Assembly: GCF_023276375.1 (NCBI RefSeq)
Contig: NZ_JALLPK010000001.1
Span: forward strand, 1,612,001 to 1,676,000
Length of the DNA: 64,000 nt
Reading direction: 5' to 3'
DNA from: Halocatena marina
GTDB taxonomy: Archaea; Halobacteriota; Halobacteria; Halobacteriales; Haloarculaceae
Shown: positions 35,882 to 45,528 of the stretch, one piece after another
Layout: each line of letters starts with the position of its first letter
How positions within the stretch are numbered: the first letter of the stretch is position 1
Translations under genes and position numbers: made by a program
The notes under the pieces: generated by a model
The model's input: only the letters and a program-made list of their open reading frames with translations
What the model was told of the DNA's origin: nothing
Databases searched by the model: none

Positions 35882-36532
35882 TCATTCAGACATGTCGACA
35901 CCTTCAGTGGCCGCAACTGTCCGGGTGTTTTTCTCAGTCTCGATTCGCCAGCGATCAATCTCTTCCTCGTATGCGGCGAGCTGTTCGCTGATCTGTTCTT
36001 TGAGTTCGTCGTCGACAATGTTCACCTCAAAGACGTAGTTTTTCTCGTTGTCCTGTATCCGTGATACGTTCGCACTAATCAGTTCGTTGTCGAAATAACA
36101 CGGGGAAACTTGCGTCATTACGTGCTTATAGACAGGTTCTTCAGCCGCACGAATTGCTTTTCGCCCTGCTGAATCGACAGCACGGGCCGCATACGTAACG
36201 GCGTCTTTTCCTTCGGAAATTGCCTCGTTGATCTCGCCCTCTATGATATTGTTGGTTGCGTCCGACAGTTCCTTGCCAGCAGTTCGAACGTCTTCATCAG
36301 GCAAGGCGCCTGCCCGCTCACCATCACCTCTTGAGACACTCGCTTGCTCGGCGGTCTTTTCGATAATATCGTCGTTGATTCGCTCGTGGGCTTTTGGCCG
36401 CCACTCGTTCCACTCTTCGAATGATTCGCCGTCAATACCGACAGAATTCAATGCCGCACTGATTCGTTCACCGTGTTCGACGATCGCAACCCACTCCCCT
36501 TCTTGGATGAATCCAAAGACGCTTTCCTTCAT
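35882..36532 (-). CDS. DUF5828-family protein
   Basis: 216 residues from ATG 36532 (MKESVFGFIQEGEW); the frame stays open upstream but without family similarity. It matches the haloarchaeal DUF5828 pattern that I recall: VAIVEHGERISAALNSVGID, then EEWNEWRPKAHERINDDIIE, EQASVSRGDGERAGALPDED, and the long strand-helix region YFDNELISANVSRIQD..YVFEVNIVDDELKEQI. Its function is not known; the family is common in haloarchaea. It lies 146 nt downstream of a PiT transporter on the same strand, which may indicate a joint unit. Confidence 0.85.
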   Translation of the reverse strand: MKESVFGFIQEGEWVAIVEHGERISAALNSVGIDGESFEEWNEWRPKAHERINDDIIEKTAEQASVSRGDGERAGALPDEDVRTAGKELSDATNNIIEGEINEAISEGKDAVTYAARAVDSAGRKAIRAAEEPVYKHVMTQVSPCYFDNELISANVSRIQDNEKNYVFEVNIVDDELKEQISEQLAAYEEEIDRWRIETEKNTRTVAATEGVDMSE

Positions 36533-36678
36533 TTGATCAATAAAAGCTCCCATCCGACGAGTAGTCGTCGCAGGCACGTGCCAGTAGACAAACGGTGTTC
36601 TCTGATTGTAAAGTGTGAGTTGAGGTACGAATAGCACCGGCCGCGTAGCGAGGTGCATAGCACACTCACTGTCGCTCA

Positions 36679-37878
36679 TCAGAATACGATTTCGACAGCC
36701 TCCATGATACCGTATCCAACGACAACTGCAAACGCGAATGAACCCACCCACGCAAGTACGGTGTAGAACATCTTTCGAGTGCTCATTCCAGAACCACTCG
36801 CTGCGAAGCCACTGCCGACGACCGCACTGACAATAATCTCGTTAAATGACACTGGAATCCCGAATAGCACAGCCGTCTGTGCGATCGCAAATGAGGGGAT
36901 CAGTGCGGCAATCGATCGCCGTGGACCAAGCGAAGCGTAGTCCTGAGCGATTGCTTTAATCAGCCGTGGGGAACCCATCCACGAGCCTACTAAGAGGCCA
37001 ATACCGCCAAACGCAAGCAGTGCCAGCAACGGCACTGTAATCGAGAGTGAGGCGTCATTGAACGCTGCAAGCAGTGGTCCGACTGCGAGTCCCACTTGGC
37101 TGCCACCCGCTGAAAACGCGACGAGGCCACCGAGTACCAACAGAAAGTGTCGCTGGGCGCTTTCGATATCAGAATCGAGATCCCATCGGAGAATGACTGC
37201 TAACAGGAGAGCGACAATCAGCGAGACGAACGATTGTCCAAAGAGTGGCGACATAGGAAGCTCAAGTCCCGCCGTAACGACCCCTGCAATCGATGCACTG
37301 TCTGAATTGGAACCGAGAAGGCTAAACGGGATATTCGCGAGGACAAGACCAACAACGGCGCCAAGGACAGGTATACTGTGGTGTTCGGAAATGCTATCAC
37401 ATCGGAGCAGCCGCCCTGTGAGATACGCGATGCCGCCGCCAACAAATGGGATGAGAACCCACAGTGTGCCGATCTCGATGTATGCAGCCCACGCAGGATG
37501 CCCTCCGAGAGCGAGGCCAACACCAATCACGGAGCCTGTAACAGTAAACGCCGTTGCGATTGGGTAACCGGTGAAGATACCGACCGCCACGAGACCGGCT
37601 GCAAGCAACAAGAGGACTGTCGCTGCTAACGCGGTGAGCGAGACGCCGCCAACGAGACCAGTACCGACCGCATCCGCGACGTTTTCACCTTGGAGGACGG
37701 CACCAGCGAGTCCGAGTATGCCGACGAAAAAACCAGCCCGCATCACAGAAATGGCGCGTGCGCCAACAGCTGGGGCGAAAGGAGCCGATCCAGACGAGCC
37801 AGCACCGATCGTCCAGGCCATAAAGAGACTCGCCACACCAGCAGTGATGAGGATCAGTAGTTGTTCGACGGGAACCAT
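36679..37878 (-). CDS. PiT/PHO4-family inorganic phosphate transporter
   Basis: 399 residues from ATG 37878; the frame is open to 38379 but overlaps the divergent M20 gene and has no membrane character there. About 10-11 membrane segments. The PiT repeat signatures are MAWTIGAGSSGSAPFAPAVG in the first half and GGIGLLVGSWMGSPRL in the second (GANDVANA-like positions are replaced by G-A-G-S-S-G-S-A). Such permeases bring phosphate in with Na+ or H+, but this divergent signature could mean another anion, such as sulfate. No DUF47 accessory gene is adjacent; DUF5828 follows instead. Confidence 0.82.
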   Translation of the reverse strand: MVPVEQLLILITAGVASLFMAWTIGAGSSGSAPFAPAVGARAISVMRAGFFVGILGLAGAVLQGENVADAVGTGLVGGVSLTALAATVLLLLAAGLVAVGIFTGYPIATAFTVTGSVIGVGLALGGHPAWAAYIEIGTLWVLIPFVGGGIAYLTGRLLRCDSISEHHSIPVLGAVVGLVLANIPFSLLGSNSDSASIAGVVTAGLELPMSPLFGQSFVSLIVALLLAVILRWDLDSDIESAQRHFLLVLGGLVAFSAGGSQVGLAVGPLLAAFNDASLSITVPLLALLAFGGIGLLVGSWMGSPRLIKAIAQDYASLGPRRSIAALIPSFAIAQTAVLFGIPVSFNEIIVSAVVGSGFAASGSGMSTRKMFYTVLAWVGSFAFAVVVGYGIMEAVEIVF

Positions 37879-37997
37879 GGCTGAGCTACACGAATTGTGA
37901 GGAAAATCCCGAGGCTTGCCCCTGCAGACGCGAAAGAGTTGCTTTGCAAGTCCCTCCGACCGCAATGTATAGTTGTTACTACTGAGAATCATCACGG

Positions 37998-39179
37998 ATG
38001 ACTGTGGTAGATAGAGACGCGGAACTCGAAACGCTCGCACGCGATCTTGTCCGCATCGAATCAGAGAGCCCACCGGGGAACGAAGCCGCTGTTGTCGAAT
38101 GTGTGACTGATTGGTTGGAGACGAATAATATCGACCATCACATTGTGGAGAAGCCGTACGAGGACAGACCACAACTCGCTGCCCGCGTCGGTTCGGGGGA
38201 TCCAACTGTGGTGTACAACGGTCACGTAGATGTCGTTCCCGCTGGCGACCCCGATCGCTGGACGAATAATCCATACGACGGTCACATCGAAGACGGAATG
38301 CTCTATGGGCGGGGGGCAGCGGATATGAAAACAGGGCTGGCAGTGGGGCTGTGTGCGCTCCGGTCGATGCGAGAGACACTCAAAGACGGACACCGGAGCG
38401 GTTCCGTCGTTCTGCACGCCGCGATTGGTGAGGAGACGGCTGATCCCGGCACAAAAACACTCCTTGAAGAAGGATATGATGGTGACTACGGGATTGTTCT
38501 GGAACCGACCGACTTTCGGGTAGCCACGCGGTCGAAGGGACTTGCGTGCTATGAGCTTACGGTCTACGGTGAGCAATCACACGCGAGCCGCCCCGATCAG
38601 GGGAGCAACGCTATCGAGACGGCCGGCCAGCTCCTCGATATCATAGCGGAGTACGACGCTGACCTCCGGAAAAACAAAGACCCTCTCGTCGGCCATGCCT
38701 ACGCGACGGTCACACAGATGGAAGCCGGTACCGATTCGAACATGGCGGTGCTGCCCGAGGAGGCGACTCTTCTACTCGATCGGCGCGTTCTTCCGGCGGA
38801 ATCGCTCGATGATGTGGACAGAGAGATTGTGACGCTGCTCGATCGCCTCGAGACAGAACACGGCGCCGGCGCGTCGTGGCGACGAGTGCAAGAGTATGCC
38901 GCAGCGTCTGTTCCAACGGATACACATCTTGCACAGGTGCTTCGGTCACACGTCGATGCAGTGACTGGAACGCTGCCCGATCCGTGGGGTATTGAAGCCG
39001 CTACCGACGTCCGAAACTTCGTGAACGACGCTGGGATGGAAGCCGTTACGTGGGGGCCGGGGCACCTCGAACAGGCACACACAGTCGACGAATGCGTTGA
39101 TCTGCGTGATGCTGCTGCGGGGCTCGAAATTCTCAAGCGGACAACTGAAGACCTGCTCGAATCAGCAGACAATGGGTGA
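37998..39179 (+). CDS. M20-family metallopeptidase (ArgE/DapE-like)
   Basis: 393 residues. It has the M20 metal ligands: YNGHVDVVPAGD (His near residue 75), GRGAADMKTGLAV (Asp near 109), AIGEETADPGT (Glu-Glu, near 145), and EQAHTVDECVD (C-terminal His). The dimerisation domain lies at ~185-300. The ArgE/DapE/CPG2 group deacylates N-acyl-amino acids or hydrolyses C-terminal peptide bonds with two zinc ions in the cytoplasm. Lack of an arg or dap cluster points to a scavenging carboxypeptidase or acyl-amino-acid hydrolase. It diverges from the PiT gene. Confidence 0.9.
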   Translation: MTVVDRDAELETLARDLVRIESESPPGNEAAVVECVTDWLETNNIDHHIVEKPYEDRPQLAARVGSGDPTVVYNGHVDVVPAGDPDRWTNNPYDGHIEDGMLYGRGAADMKTGLAVGLCALRSMRETLKDGHRSGSVVLHAAIGEETADPGTKTLLEEGYDGDYGIVLEPTDFRVATRSKGLACYELTVYGEQSHASRPDQGSNAIETAGQLLDIIAEYDADLRKNKDPLVGHAYATVTQMEAGTDSNMAVLPEEATLLLDRRVLPAESLDDVDREIVTLLDRLETEHGAGASWRRVQEYAAASVPTDTHLAQVLRSHVDAVTGTLPDPWGIEAATDVRNFVNDAGMEAVTWGPGHLEQAHTVDECVDLRDAAAGLEILKRTTEDLLESADNG

Positions 39180-39310
39180 ATATTCCTGATGTCATCTGAT
39201 AGACCATATCAAATAATATTGTGATACTATAATGTTCTAAATTCTGATTTTTCGAGAGTACACTGTGTAGACCAGATGCCTTCGGAAGCATATAATATTC
39301 TAAATGAAAA

Positions 39311-41056
39311 TTGAATGTTTCTTATGAGATCCTCTTATCACCGGCTTTTTTACCAGTGCTCGCTTCCGTCGTCGCTGTGCAAGCAGATAGACAATCATCA
39401 CTTCACCCAGTGTTCAACGATGGTCGCGTATGGCTTGTATCTGCGATGATCGTCTCTCTCATCATCTCTGCTGTGTACTACATCACACATCCGTATCCAG
39501 CGTACGGTGCAGGGCTATTTCTCGCAATGGCCGACCAGATACAAGCCACTGGGTATCATTTCCCAACGACTATACCTCACTACACACTCGGAGGCGTTCC
39601 GTTCGCGTATCCACCACTGCAGTTCTTCGTGGTTGCTGTACTGCTCGACCTTGGAGCCGACCCGCTACTTCTCACACGAGTCCTTCCAGGGAGTATCATC
39701 GCACTCTACCTCATTCCATTCTATGCATTGGCAAAAGAAATACTCGGTTCAGTGCAGATAGCGGGCCTTGCGACAGTCATTCTCGCGGCGACCCCTGATG
39801 TGCTGTCGTGGCACCTCTCAGCCGGAGGGATCGTTCGTGCACCGGCGTACTTACTGTTGCTTACCGGACTCTACAGTGGCGTCCGTCTGTTCAAGACCGG
39901 TCAGCGTCAATGGCTTGCATCGTCAGTCGTGCTGTTTGGACTGATGGTCCTCTCACACCCGACGTACACGTCGTTTTTCGCCACGAGCTATCTTCTCTTG
40001 TACGTGGCGTACGATCGGTCGCTGTTGGGATTGGTCAGGGGCGCGTCGGTCGCTGCTGGAGGATTCATCTTGGCGGCACCGTGGTGGACACACGTCCTCA
40101 ACAACTACGGCATGGCAACGATTACTGGCGCTGCCGCCACGCACGAAGGACTCATCAACGAATTACCGCTTATCATCGCTCGGTTGTCCGGACCCTTCCA
40201 CGCAGGAAATGCAATATTGGTGTGGAATGTCCTGATATTCGTCGGGATCGCGGTTTTACTCTGGCGAAGAGAGGGTGTCCTTCCGGCGTGGTTCGCGCTT
40301 GCCGTCTTGGTGATGAATGAGCCCCGATTTCCACTCGTCCCTGGTGTCATGCTCGCTGCCGTCGCGCTGCACTCGCTTCTCACTCATCAGCTCGGAGATG
40401 GAACCGACGCGGACTGGCAGCAATGGCGATCGGTCGCTCGATGGGGAATTCGAGGGTCGGTTGTTGTCGTCGTTGGTTTCATGATCTTCGTTGGCGGCGT
40501 CTACGCGTCGGGTTCGTTGGTCGGTGGCGGTCCGTCGATGGTTTCGTTCATTGATGACGACGACATGACAACAATGAATTGGGTACAAAATGAAACGCCA
40601 CCCGACGCCAAGTTTGTCGTGCTCGGTGATGCTGGAGAGTGGTTCCCGTACTTCACCGACCGTACGATGCTCGTTGGCCGATGGGGTGTCGAGTGGACCA
40701 CTCCTGCGGAGTACCGAGCGCAACTCACGAAGTACTGGGAACTTTCGACCTGCCACACCGAACAGTGTCTCACAGAGACATTGCATCGACACAACGTGAA
40801 TCCCGAGTACGTGTATGTCCCGACTGAACAGTACGCTGCGCTGGGGATTGTACAACACCAACCACCGTCGATGCGCCAAACACTCGTTGATTCCGAGAGA
40901 TATCAATTAGAACACGAGAGTGAAGGAGCAGCAGTGTTCCGAGTTGTCGGAGAACAGGACATCACTCGGGAAAACAGTAGTCATTCGCAGTCCACGTCTT
41001 CTCGTAGAACAACGACCGCCATCACTACCGAGAACGTGGGTGACGGCGTAGCGTAG
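39311..41056 (+). CDS. Polytopic membrane protein, GT-C glycosyltransferase-like
   Basis: About 581 residues with ~11 membrane segments and a soluble C-terminal domain (~410-530). Its large loop after the first helices, YITHPYPAYGAGLFLAMAD then TIPHYTLGGVPFAYPPLQFF, resembles GT-C-fold lipid-linked sugar transferases and related haloarchaeal membrane proteins. The C-terminal segment (PPDAKFVVLGDAGEWFPYFT) is common in this family. The start is unclear: this frame begins with TTG 39311, while an ATG at 39315 opens a different frame (MFLMRSSYHRLF) that runs into this one across the TTTTTT tract near 39345. A small frameshift at the N-terminus is possible. Confidence 0.65.
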   Translation: MNVSYEILLSPAFLPVLASVVAVQADRQSSLHPVFNDGRVWLVSAMIVSLIISAVYYITHPYPAYGAGLFLAMADQIQATGYHFPTTIPHYTLGGVPFAYPPLQFFVVAVLLDLGADPLLLTRVLPGSIIALYLIPFYALAKEILGSVQIAGLATVILAATPDVLSWHLSAGGIVRAPAYLLLLTGLYSGVRLFKTGQRQWLASSVVLFGLMVLSHPTYTSFFATSYLLLYVAYDRSLLGLVRGASVAAGGFILAAPWWTHVLNNYGMATITGAAATHEGLINELPLIIARLSGPFHAGNAILVWNVLIFVGIAVLLWRREGVLPAWFALAVLVMNEPRFPLVPGVMLAAVALHSLLTHQLGDGTDADWQQWRSVARWGIRGSVVVVVGFMIFVGGVYASGSLVGGGPSMVSFIDDDDMTTMNWVQNETPPDAKFVVLGDAGEWFPYFTDRTMLVGRWGVEWTTPAEYRAQLTKYWELSTCHTEQCLTETLHRHNVNPEYVYVPTEQYAALGIVQHQPPSMRQTLVDSERYQLEHESEGAAVFRVVGEQDITRENSSHSQSTSSRRTTTAITTENVGDGVA

Positions 41057-41172
41057 CGTTCGATCAATTCAATCAGAGACCCAGCACGAAGCACTCCACC
41101 GGCCCCCGATAATCGAAACGAGTAGACTGACCAGCAGGGGTTGGGTCCGCTGTGCGTTTTCTGCTGTCCGCA

Positions 41173-42495
41173 TTAGTGCGTTTTCTCGACGTGATACCAC
41201 TCTCCAGTCCAACTGATCACGTACTCGGTCAATGCTTTCGTCGCTACGAGACCATAGAGCGGGAAAATGATCGGCGTCAACAGCCACCCCCAGCCCACCC
41301 GCTCAACCGTCCCATTGGAGTAGTCGACACATCGTATGAGACCGGTGATCCCAACCACCGTGACGACTGGGAGAAGGACTACTGTTTCGGCACTGACGAT
41401 AAATAACACCATGAACTTCGATGTGAGTGAGAGAAGCAGGATATTTCCGGCAACGGTGCTCAAACAAATTCCCAGACTCAGCAGGTCACGACGATTCTGT
41501 GGAGGGAGACTCTCACGAAGCAGCGCATGAAACACTTGGGCGTAGCCACTCATCCATCGTTTGCGCTGCCCCCACCAATCGCCGACTGTATGAGCAGCTT
41601 CAATCGTGGACGGATACTGCGTCATTTCTCGTACATCGAGGCCTTGTTTGTAACATTGATACGCGAAAGCGTAATCTTCCGTGAGCATCGTCGGATCGTA
41701 ACCTCCGGTCGCCTCGACGGAGCTTCGGTGCATGACAACGGCTCGACTGGCAGCCATTCGAAATTCGGTGAAATAATAGAGCAATCGTCGTCCGGTGTAA
41801 CTCAACAGAATGGATTCATAATACGCGATCGTCTCTATGATACCAGTTGTGCGGGGAACCGTCCGTCCCTGTACGATATCACACTCCTCAAGTGTAGCCG
41901 CTGCACTCCGGAGAAACTGTGGATGAACGGATTCGTCGGCATCGAAGACAGCAATATAGTCCGACTCGGTTGTCTCGATAGCGAAATTGATAGCATCAGC
42001 CTTCGATCCAGAATAGCGCGTATTGATACGGCACTCGACATCAGCGTCGGTTGCAGCCGCAAGCGTTCTCGCCCGTTGAATACTCGCTTGATCGTCAGGT
42101 TCGCACACGATACAGACGCTAACAGGCACCGTCGATTCCACCAGACTAGAGACGCTCACATTGAGGATATCAGCATCTCTGTAGACGGGAACGATCGCCG
42201 TTATCGATCGGGGGTCCGAGACATCAGTGCGTTCGTCTCTGTCGTGATGGTTGAGGATCTGCGCGAGGAACAGTATCCCAGACAACAGTATAACACCGGT
42301 GAATGTAACAGCCGAGACGACTGCCTGCAGCGTGACGACAATAATACTCACCACGATCAAGTCGAGACGGACGGTTATGATTGCCAACCCTCGCAGTAGT
42401 TCGTGGGCGAATATCCAGCCAGATATACCAATAAAGCAAAGGCGATCCAACCATCGCCGGAAAGACAACCGCGATAGCCATCGACTATGACGCAT
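41173..42495 (-). CDS. Membrane glycosyltransferase, family 2 (cellulose-synthase-like)
   Basis: 440 residues from ATG 42495, with GGAGG 11 nt upstream. Two N-terminal membrane segments, a GT2 domain (~90-330), then three or four membrane segments. The catalytic motifs are AIVPVYRDAD, the D-A-D that binds metal and sugar-nucleotide (IAVFDADESVHP), LTEDYAFAY (the base), and QRKRWMSGY (Q-x2-R-W, holding the growing chain). This is the arrangement of processive enzymes that make and export beta-linked glycans or transfer sugars to lipid carriers. The upstream gene overlaps it by 11 nt. It converges with the GT-C-like gene, so the region may serve surface glycan synthesis. Confidence 0.88.
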   Translation of the reverse strand: MRHSRWLSRLSFRRWLDRLCFIGISGWIFAHELLRGLAIITVRLDLIVVSIIVVTLQAVVSAVTFTGVILLSGILFLAQILNHHDRDERTDVSDPRSITAIVPVYRDADILNVSVSSLVESTVPVSVCIVCEPDDQASIQRARTLAAATDADVECRINTRYSGSKADAINFAIETTESDYIAVFDADESVHPQFLRSAAATLEECDIVQGRTVPRTTGIIETIAYYESILLSYTGRRLLYYFTEFRMAASRAVVMHRSSVEATGGYDPTMLTEDYAFAYQCYKQGLDVREMTQYPSTIEAAHTVGDWWGQRKRWMSGYAQVFHALLRESLPPQNRRDLLSLGICLSTVAGNILLLSLTSKFMVLFIVSAETVVLLPVVTVVGITGLIRCVDYSNGTVERVGWGWLLTPIIFPLYGLVATKALTEYVISWTGEWYHVEKTH

Positions 42496-42868
42496 ACTGC
42501 CGATCATCCTCCCAAAAATAGCCACACACTCGGTGCAAGATGCGAGGAGAGTCGTCTCCACCGACGCCTGTCCAGCCCGCGCGTACGACCCAATCGACGA
42601 GGTCGAGCGTTCTGGTAGAGACCAAGAGAGGCCAAACGTACAGCATCACAGAGACCATCGAGCTGATGCGGGCATCGTTGAATTCGATCCATCGCTGTTC
42701 GACGAATGCAGCGTTCTGAGTCGCAGTATCCACGAGACGTCTCGACTGCGCTGTTTCGTTTGCGAACGTGACATCAGTTGCTGTAAAAATATCGCACCGA
42801 CTGCGATCGATAAGCTGTGTTATCGTGGCGTCATCAGAACTGCACACTCTTGATAGGACTTCTGACAT
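42485..42868 (-). CDS. Hypothetical protein coupled to the GT2 gene
   Basis: 127 residues from ATG 42868; the frame is open to 42892. It overlaps the start of the GT2 gene by 11 nt, so the two are co-translated. It reads as a soluble N-terminal part (SEVLSRVCSSDDATITQLID), one hydrophobic segment (SMVSVMLYVWPLLVSTRTLD), and a polar C-terminus. No family is recognised. A possible role as an accessory subunit of the glycosyltransferase rests only on the overlap. Confidence 0.55.
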   Translation of the reverse strand: MSEVLSRVCSSDDATITQLIDRSRCDIFTATDVTFANETAQSRRLVDTATQNAAFVEQRWIEFNDARISSMVSVMLYVWPLLVSTRTLDLVDWVVRAGWTGVGGDDSPRILHRVCGYFWEDDRQYAS

Positions 42869-43086
42869 GACTTTCGACTTCTGTCTGACCAACAGTTGCG
42901 AAAGACTGCTCTTCCCTTCGATATGAAAGTACTGGCTGACGATGCGATCACCGTATCCAAACTCACTGTATTCTGTCCTAACACCCCGTAATATCGTGTG
43001 AGTACCCAGTCAGAGGGCTAATTCGATCCTGTTACTTCCTCAGTAAGAAAAACTGATACTGTTGGTCATCCATCAAGATGCGTTTC

Positions 43087-43221
43087 TCACGACCGACCCT
43101 CGGTAGGGATCGCCTCAAGCGCGTTCGGATCATCAGTGATCCCAGCAATCGATATCGGATGAACGATGGTCGTCGTGCTGTCCAGTATAGAAAGACCGAT
43201 CGATACGGCGGCCACGGCCAT
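43087..43221 (-). CDS. Possible small membrane protein downstream of the S9 peptidase
   Basis: 44 residues from ATG 43221, 25 nt after the S9 peptidase stop. It has one hydrophobic run (MAVAAVSIGLSILDSTTTIV) and a polar tail. Frame and spacing fit a small operon member, but the length is short and no homologue is known to me, so the call is weak. Confidence 0.25.
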   Translation of the reverse strand: MAVAAVSIGLSILDSTTTIVHPISIAGITDDPNALEAIPTEGRS

Positions 43222-43246
43222 TGACAGCCATCTCTGGATGGTTCGT

Positions 43247-45040
43247 TCAGACGTGCTCTTCGAGAAATTCGACGACTGTTCCGTACGCTGTGATTCGGTT
43301 TTCGAGCTTGCTGAATCCGTGTCCCTCGTCTTCGAAGATGACTTTCTCTGTCGGAACGTGTTCGCTCGCTTCGTCGGTAATCTGCTCAGCTTCACCGACA
43401 GGAACGCGCGGGTCGTTCGCGCCGTGGAGGACAAGAAGGGGTGCACGGATATTTTCGATCGAGTTAATCGGTGAAATATTTTGGAGAAAGTCCCGATCAT
43501 CCAGTGAGCCGTACTCTGCTTCACGGTGCTCTCGTCGCCATTCTCCAGTGTTCTCTAAGAAGGTGACAAAGTTTGCGATGCCGACCATATCGACACCCGC
43601 AGCCCAGCGGTCGGGGTATTCAGTCAGTGCAGCGAGCACCATGAATCCACCGTAAGAGCCACCGAAAGCGACAGCGCGGTCACCATCTATCTCTGGACGA
43701 TCAGTCAACCAGTCTACACCCGCCTCGATATCTGCGACGGAATCCATCCGCTTTTCGACGTTATCGAGATTCATGTACTCGCGGCCGTATCCTGCAGAAC
43801 CGCGGACGTTCGGTTCGAAGACAGCGTAGCCGTTGTCGATGAAGTACTGGCGAAGAGAGCGAAAGGATGGTCGGCGCTGAGATTCCGGACCGCCGTGGAT
43901 GTCGACGATAACCGGGAATGATCCATCGCCGTCGGGAACGGTGAGGAACGCCGGAATTTCGAGATCGTCAAACGACTCAAAGTGGACGAGATCGGGAGAC
44001 CGGAACAGCTCTTTCGGGATGCCAGCCGTCGAAGCGTCAGTCCATCGCGCGTCCTCGCCGGTGTCACGGTCGAAAACGTGGACGTTTGCGTTTTCTGTCG
44101 GTGCAGAGACGGCAACCGCGATCTCATCGGCGTCAGGCCCGAACGAAAGGCCGACGATGACGCCGTCAGGGAGTGCGGGTGCTGGGAGTGGCTGCTGTTC
44201 GCGGTTGGCGTCGAGTTCGAACAGCGAGAGGTCACTGTACCCCTCGACGTTGCGAATGACAGCGAGTGTCCGCGAATCGTGATCAATCCCGATACCCGAA
44301 ACGTTCCAATCACCGCCATCGTATGCGACAGTGAGTTCACCCGTTTTTGGGTCGAGTTCGGCGAGTTCGAGCGTGTCGGACAGTCGGTCGGTCGTGACGT
44401 AGAGAACGTCTCCGTCGGGACCCCACGCAACCGATCCGTATCGGACGCCATCATACTCGTCGGTGAGATGTGTCGTCTCCTCGGATTCGAGATCGAGACA
44501 GTAGAGGTCGTGATCGCGATTCGAGTGTGATTCGTGGATAATGAGGCGTGTGTCGTCCGGGCTCCACCCTCCGACAGACAGCCAGTCCTTTTCCTGACCG
44601 TCGAAGACGAGTTCGGCGTCTCCTCCCGTCTCCGACCGGTGCTGAACGTAGGCATCGAAGTTTGCCTCGTCCCGGCGGTTGGCAGTGAACGCGAATTGCT
44701 CGCCGTCGTGACTCCACCCACCCCACTGGTGGATGGCGTCAGGGTGTTGAGTGAGGTTCACCTCCTCACTCCCATCACCAGCGAGACGGAACAACTGCCT
44801 GCGCTCGTTTCCGCCTTCGTCCATGCCGAAAACAAGTTCGTCGCGCGTCGGTGAGTAGGAAGCGAATCCGATAGCCTCCTCGTGAAAGGAAAGCTGATCC
44901 GGCCACGCCTGCGAGTCGTCGAGTTGCCACACTTGCGGGACACCAGTCGTATCCATCATGAAAGCGAGCTGTCCGTCGGGACCGAACGATGGCCCGCTTG
45001 CACTCCGGATGTTGAGGTACCGCTCGATGTTATAGGCCAT
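43247..45040 (-). CDS. S9-family serine peptidase (prolyl oligopeptidase / acylaminoacyl-peptidase type)
   Basis: 597 residues. The N-terminal beta-propeller spans ~1-340, with repeated blades such as DELVFGMDEGGNERRQLFRL and KDWLSVGGWSPDDTRLIIHE. The alpha/beta-hydrolase domain spans ~350-597. The catalytic triad is Ser462 (AFGGSYGGF), Asp543 (HGANDPRVP) and His574 (DEGHGF). This is the structure of acylaminoacyl and dipeptidyl peptidases, which cleave short peptides in the cytoplasm; there is no signal peptide. It is in its own unit, with a gap of ~190 nt to the divergent DUF3311 gene. Confidence 0.92.
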   Translation of the reverse strand: MAYNIERYLNIRSASGPSFGPDGQLAFMMDTTGVPQVWQLDDSQAWPDQLSFHEEAIGFASYSPTRDELVFGMDEGGNERRQLFRLAGDGSEEVNLTQHPDAIHQWGGWSHDGEQFAFTANRRDEANFDAYVQHRSETGGDAELVFDGQEKDWLSVGGWSPDDTRLIIHESHSNRDHDLYCLDLESEETTHLTDEYDGVRYGSVAWGPDGDVLYVTTDRLSDTLELAELDPKTGELTVAYDGGDWNVSGIGIDHDSRTLAVIRNVEGYSDLSLFELDANREQQPLPAPALPDGVIVGLSFGPDADEIAVAVSAPTENANVHVFDRDTGEDARWTDASTAGIPKELFRSPDLVHFESFDDLEIPAFLTVPDGDGSFPVIVDIHGGPESQRRPSFRSLRQYFIDNGYAVFEPNVRGSAGYGREYMNLDNVEKRMDSVADIEAGVDWLTDRPEIDGDRAVAFGGSYGGFMVLAALTEYPDRWAAGVDMVGIANFVTFLENTGEWRREHREAEYGSLDDRDFLQNISPINSIENIRAPLLVLHGANDPRVPVGEAEQITDEASEHVPTEKVIFEDEGHGFSKLENRITAYGTVVEFLEEHV

Positions 45041-45200
45041 AGATCGGAATGTCTGCGATGCCTGATTAGCGTTTTGAATCCATCAGTTGACATTCCCCTA
45101 TTGAGACGAATTGCGTCGTGTGAATGATATCATAATTTTATTAATTTCGCTAGGAGGAAGCTTCGTGTACGCTCTTTACGACCAGATAGGCACATAACAT

Positions 45201-45210
45201 TTAATATAGT
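45201..45210 (+). promoter_or_regulatory. TATA box of the DUF3311 / SSS / hyuAB operon
   Basis: TTAATATAGT is centred about 24 nt before the ATG at 45229, consistent with a leaderless start for the whole transport and hydrolysis operon. Confidence 0.55.
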
Positions 45211-45228
45211 GTTAAAACATGGCATAGC

Positions 45229-45528
45229 ATGGAACACCCAACGTCTCGTCCGAGGAAGATCACAACAACAATTTTTGTGGTGTTTACGCTTGGGATGAAT
45301 CCCCCGATCATTTTCTGGATGGATCTACCAACGATCGTCTTCGGGACCGATCTGCTGTATCTGTGGACCGTTTGCTGGGGAGTTCTCATCTCTATCGTGT
45401 TAATATGGGCAGCGTGGAACGATGCGCTTGCACTGACAGAAGATCAAGTACCGCCTGAGTTGCGTGGAACTGAAGGCGTCGTGACGCAGTCCAGACGCGA
45501 TGAGACAGCAACGGAGGGACAGCGCTGA
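45229..45528 (+). CDS. DUF3311-family membrane protein, companion of the SSS transporter
   Basis: 99 residues. Two membrane segments (IFVVFTLGMNPPIIFWMD.. and YLWTVCWGVLISIVLIWAAW) and a polar acidic tail. The family typically precedes a sodium:solute symporter gene, and here the stop (45526-45528) overlaps the next start by 1 nt. It is likely a small subunit or assembly partner of the transporter. Confidence 0.87.
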   Translation: MEHPTSRPRKITTTIFVVFTLGMNPPIIFWMDLPTIVFGTDLLYLWTVCWGVLISIVLIWAAWNDALALTEDQVPPELRGTEGVVTQSRRDETATEGQR

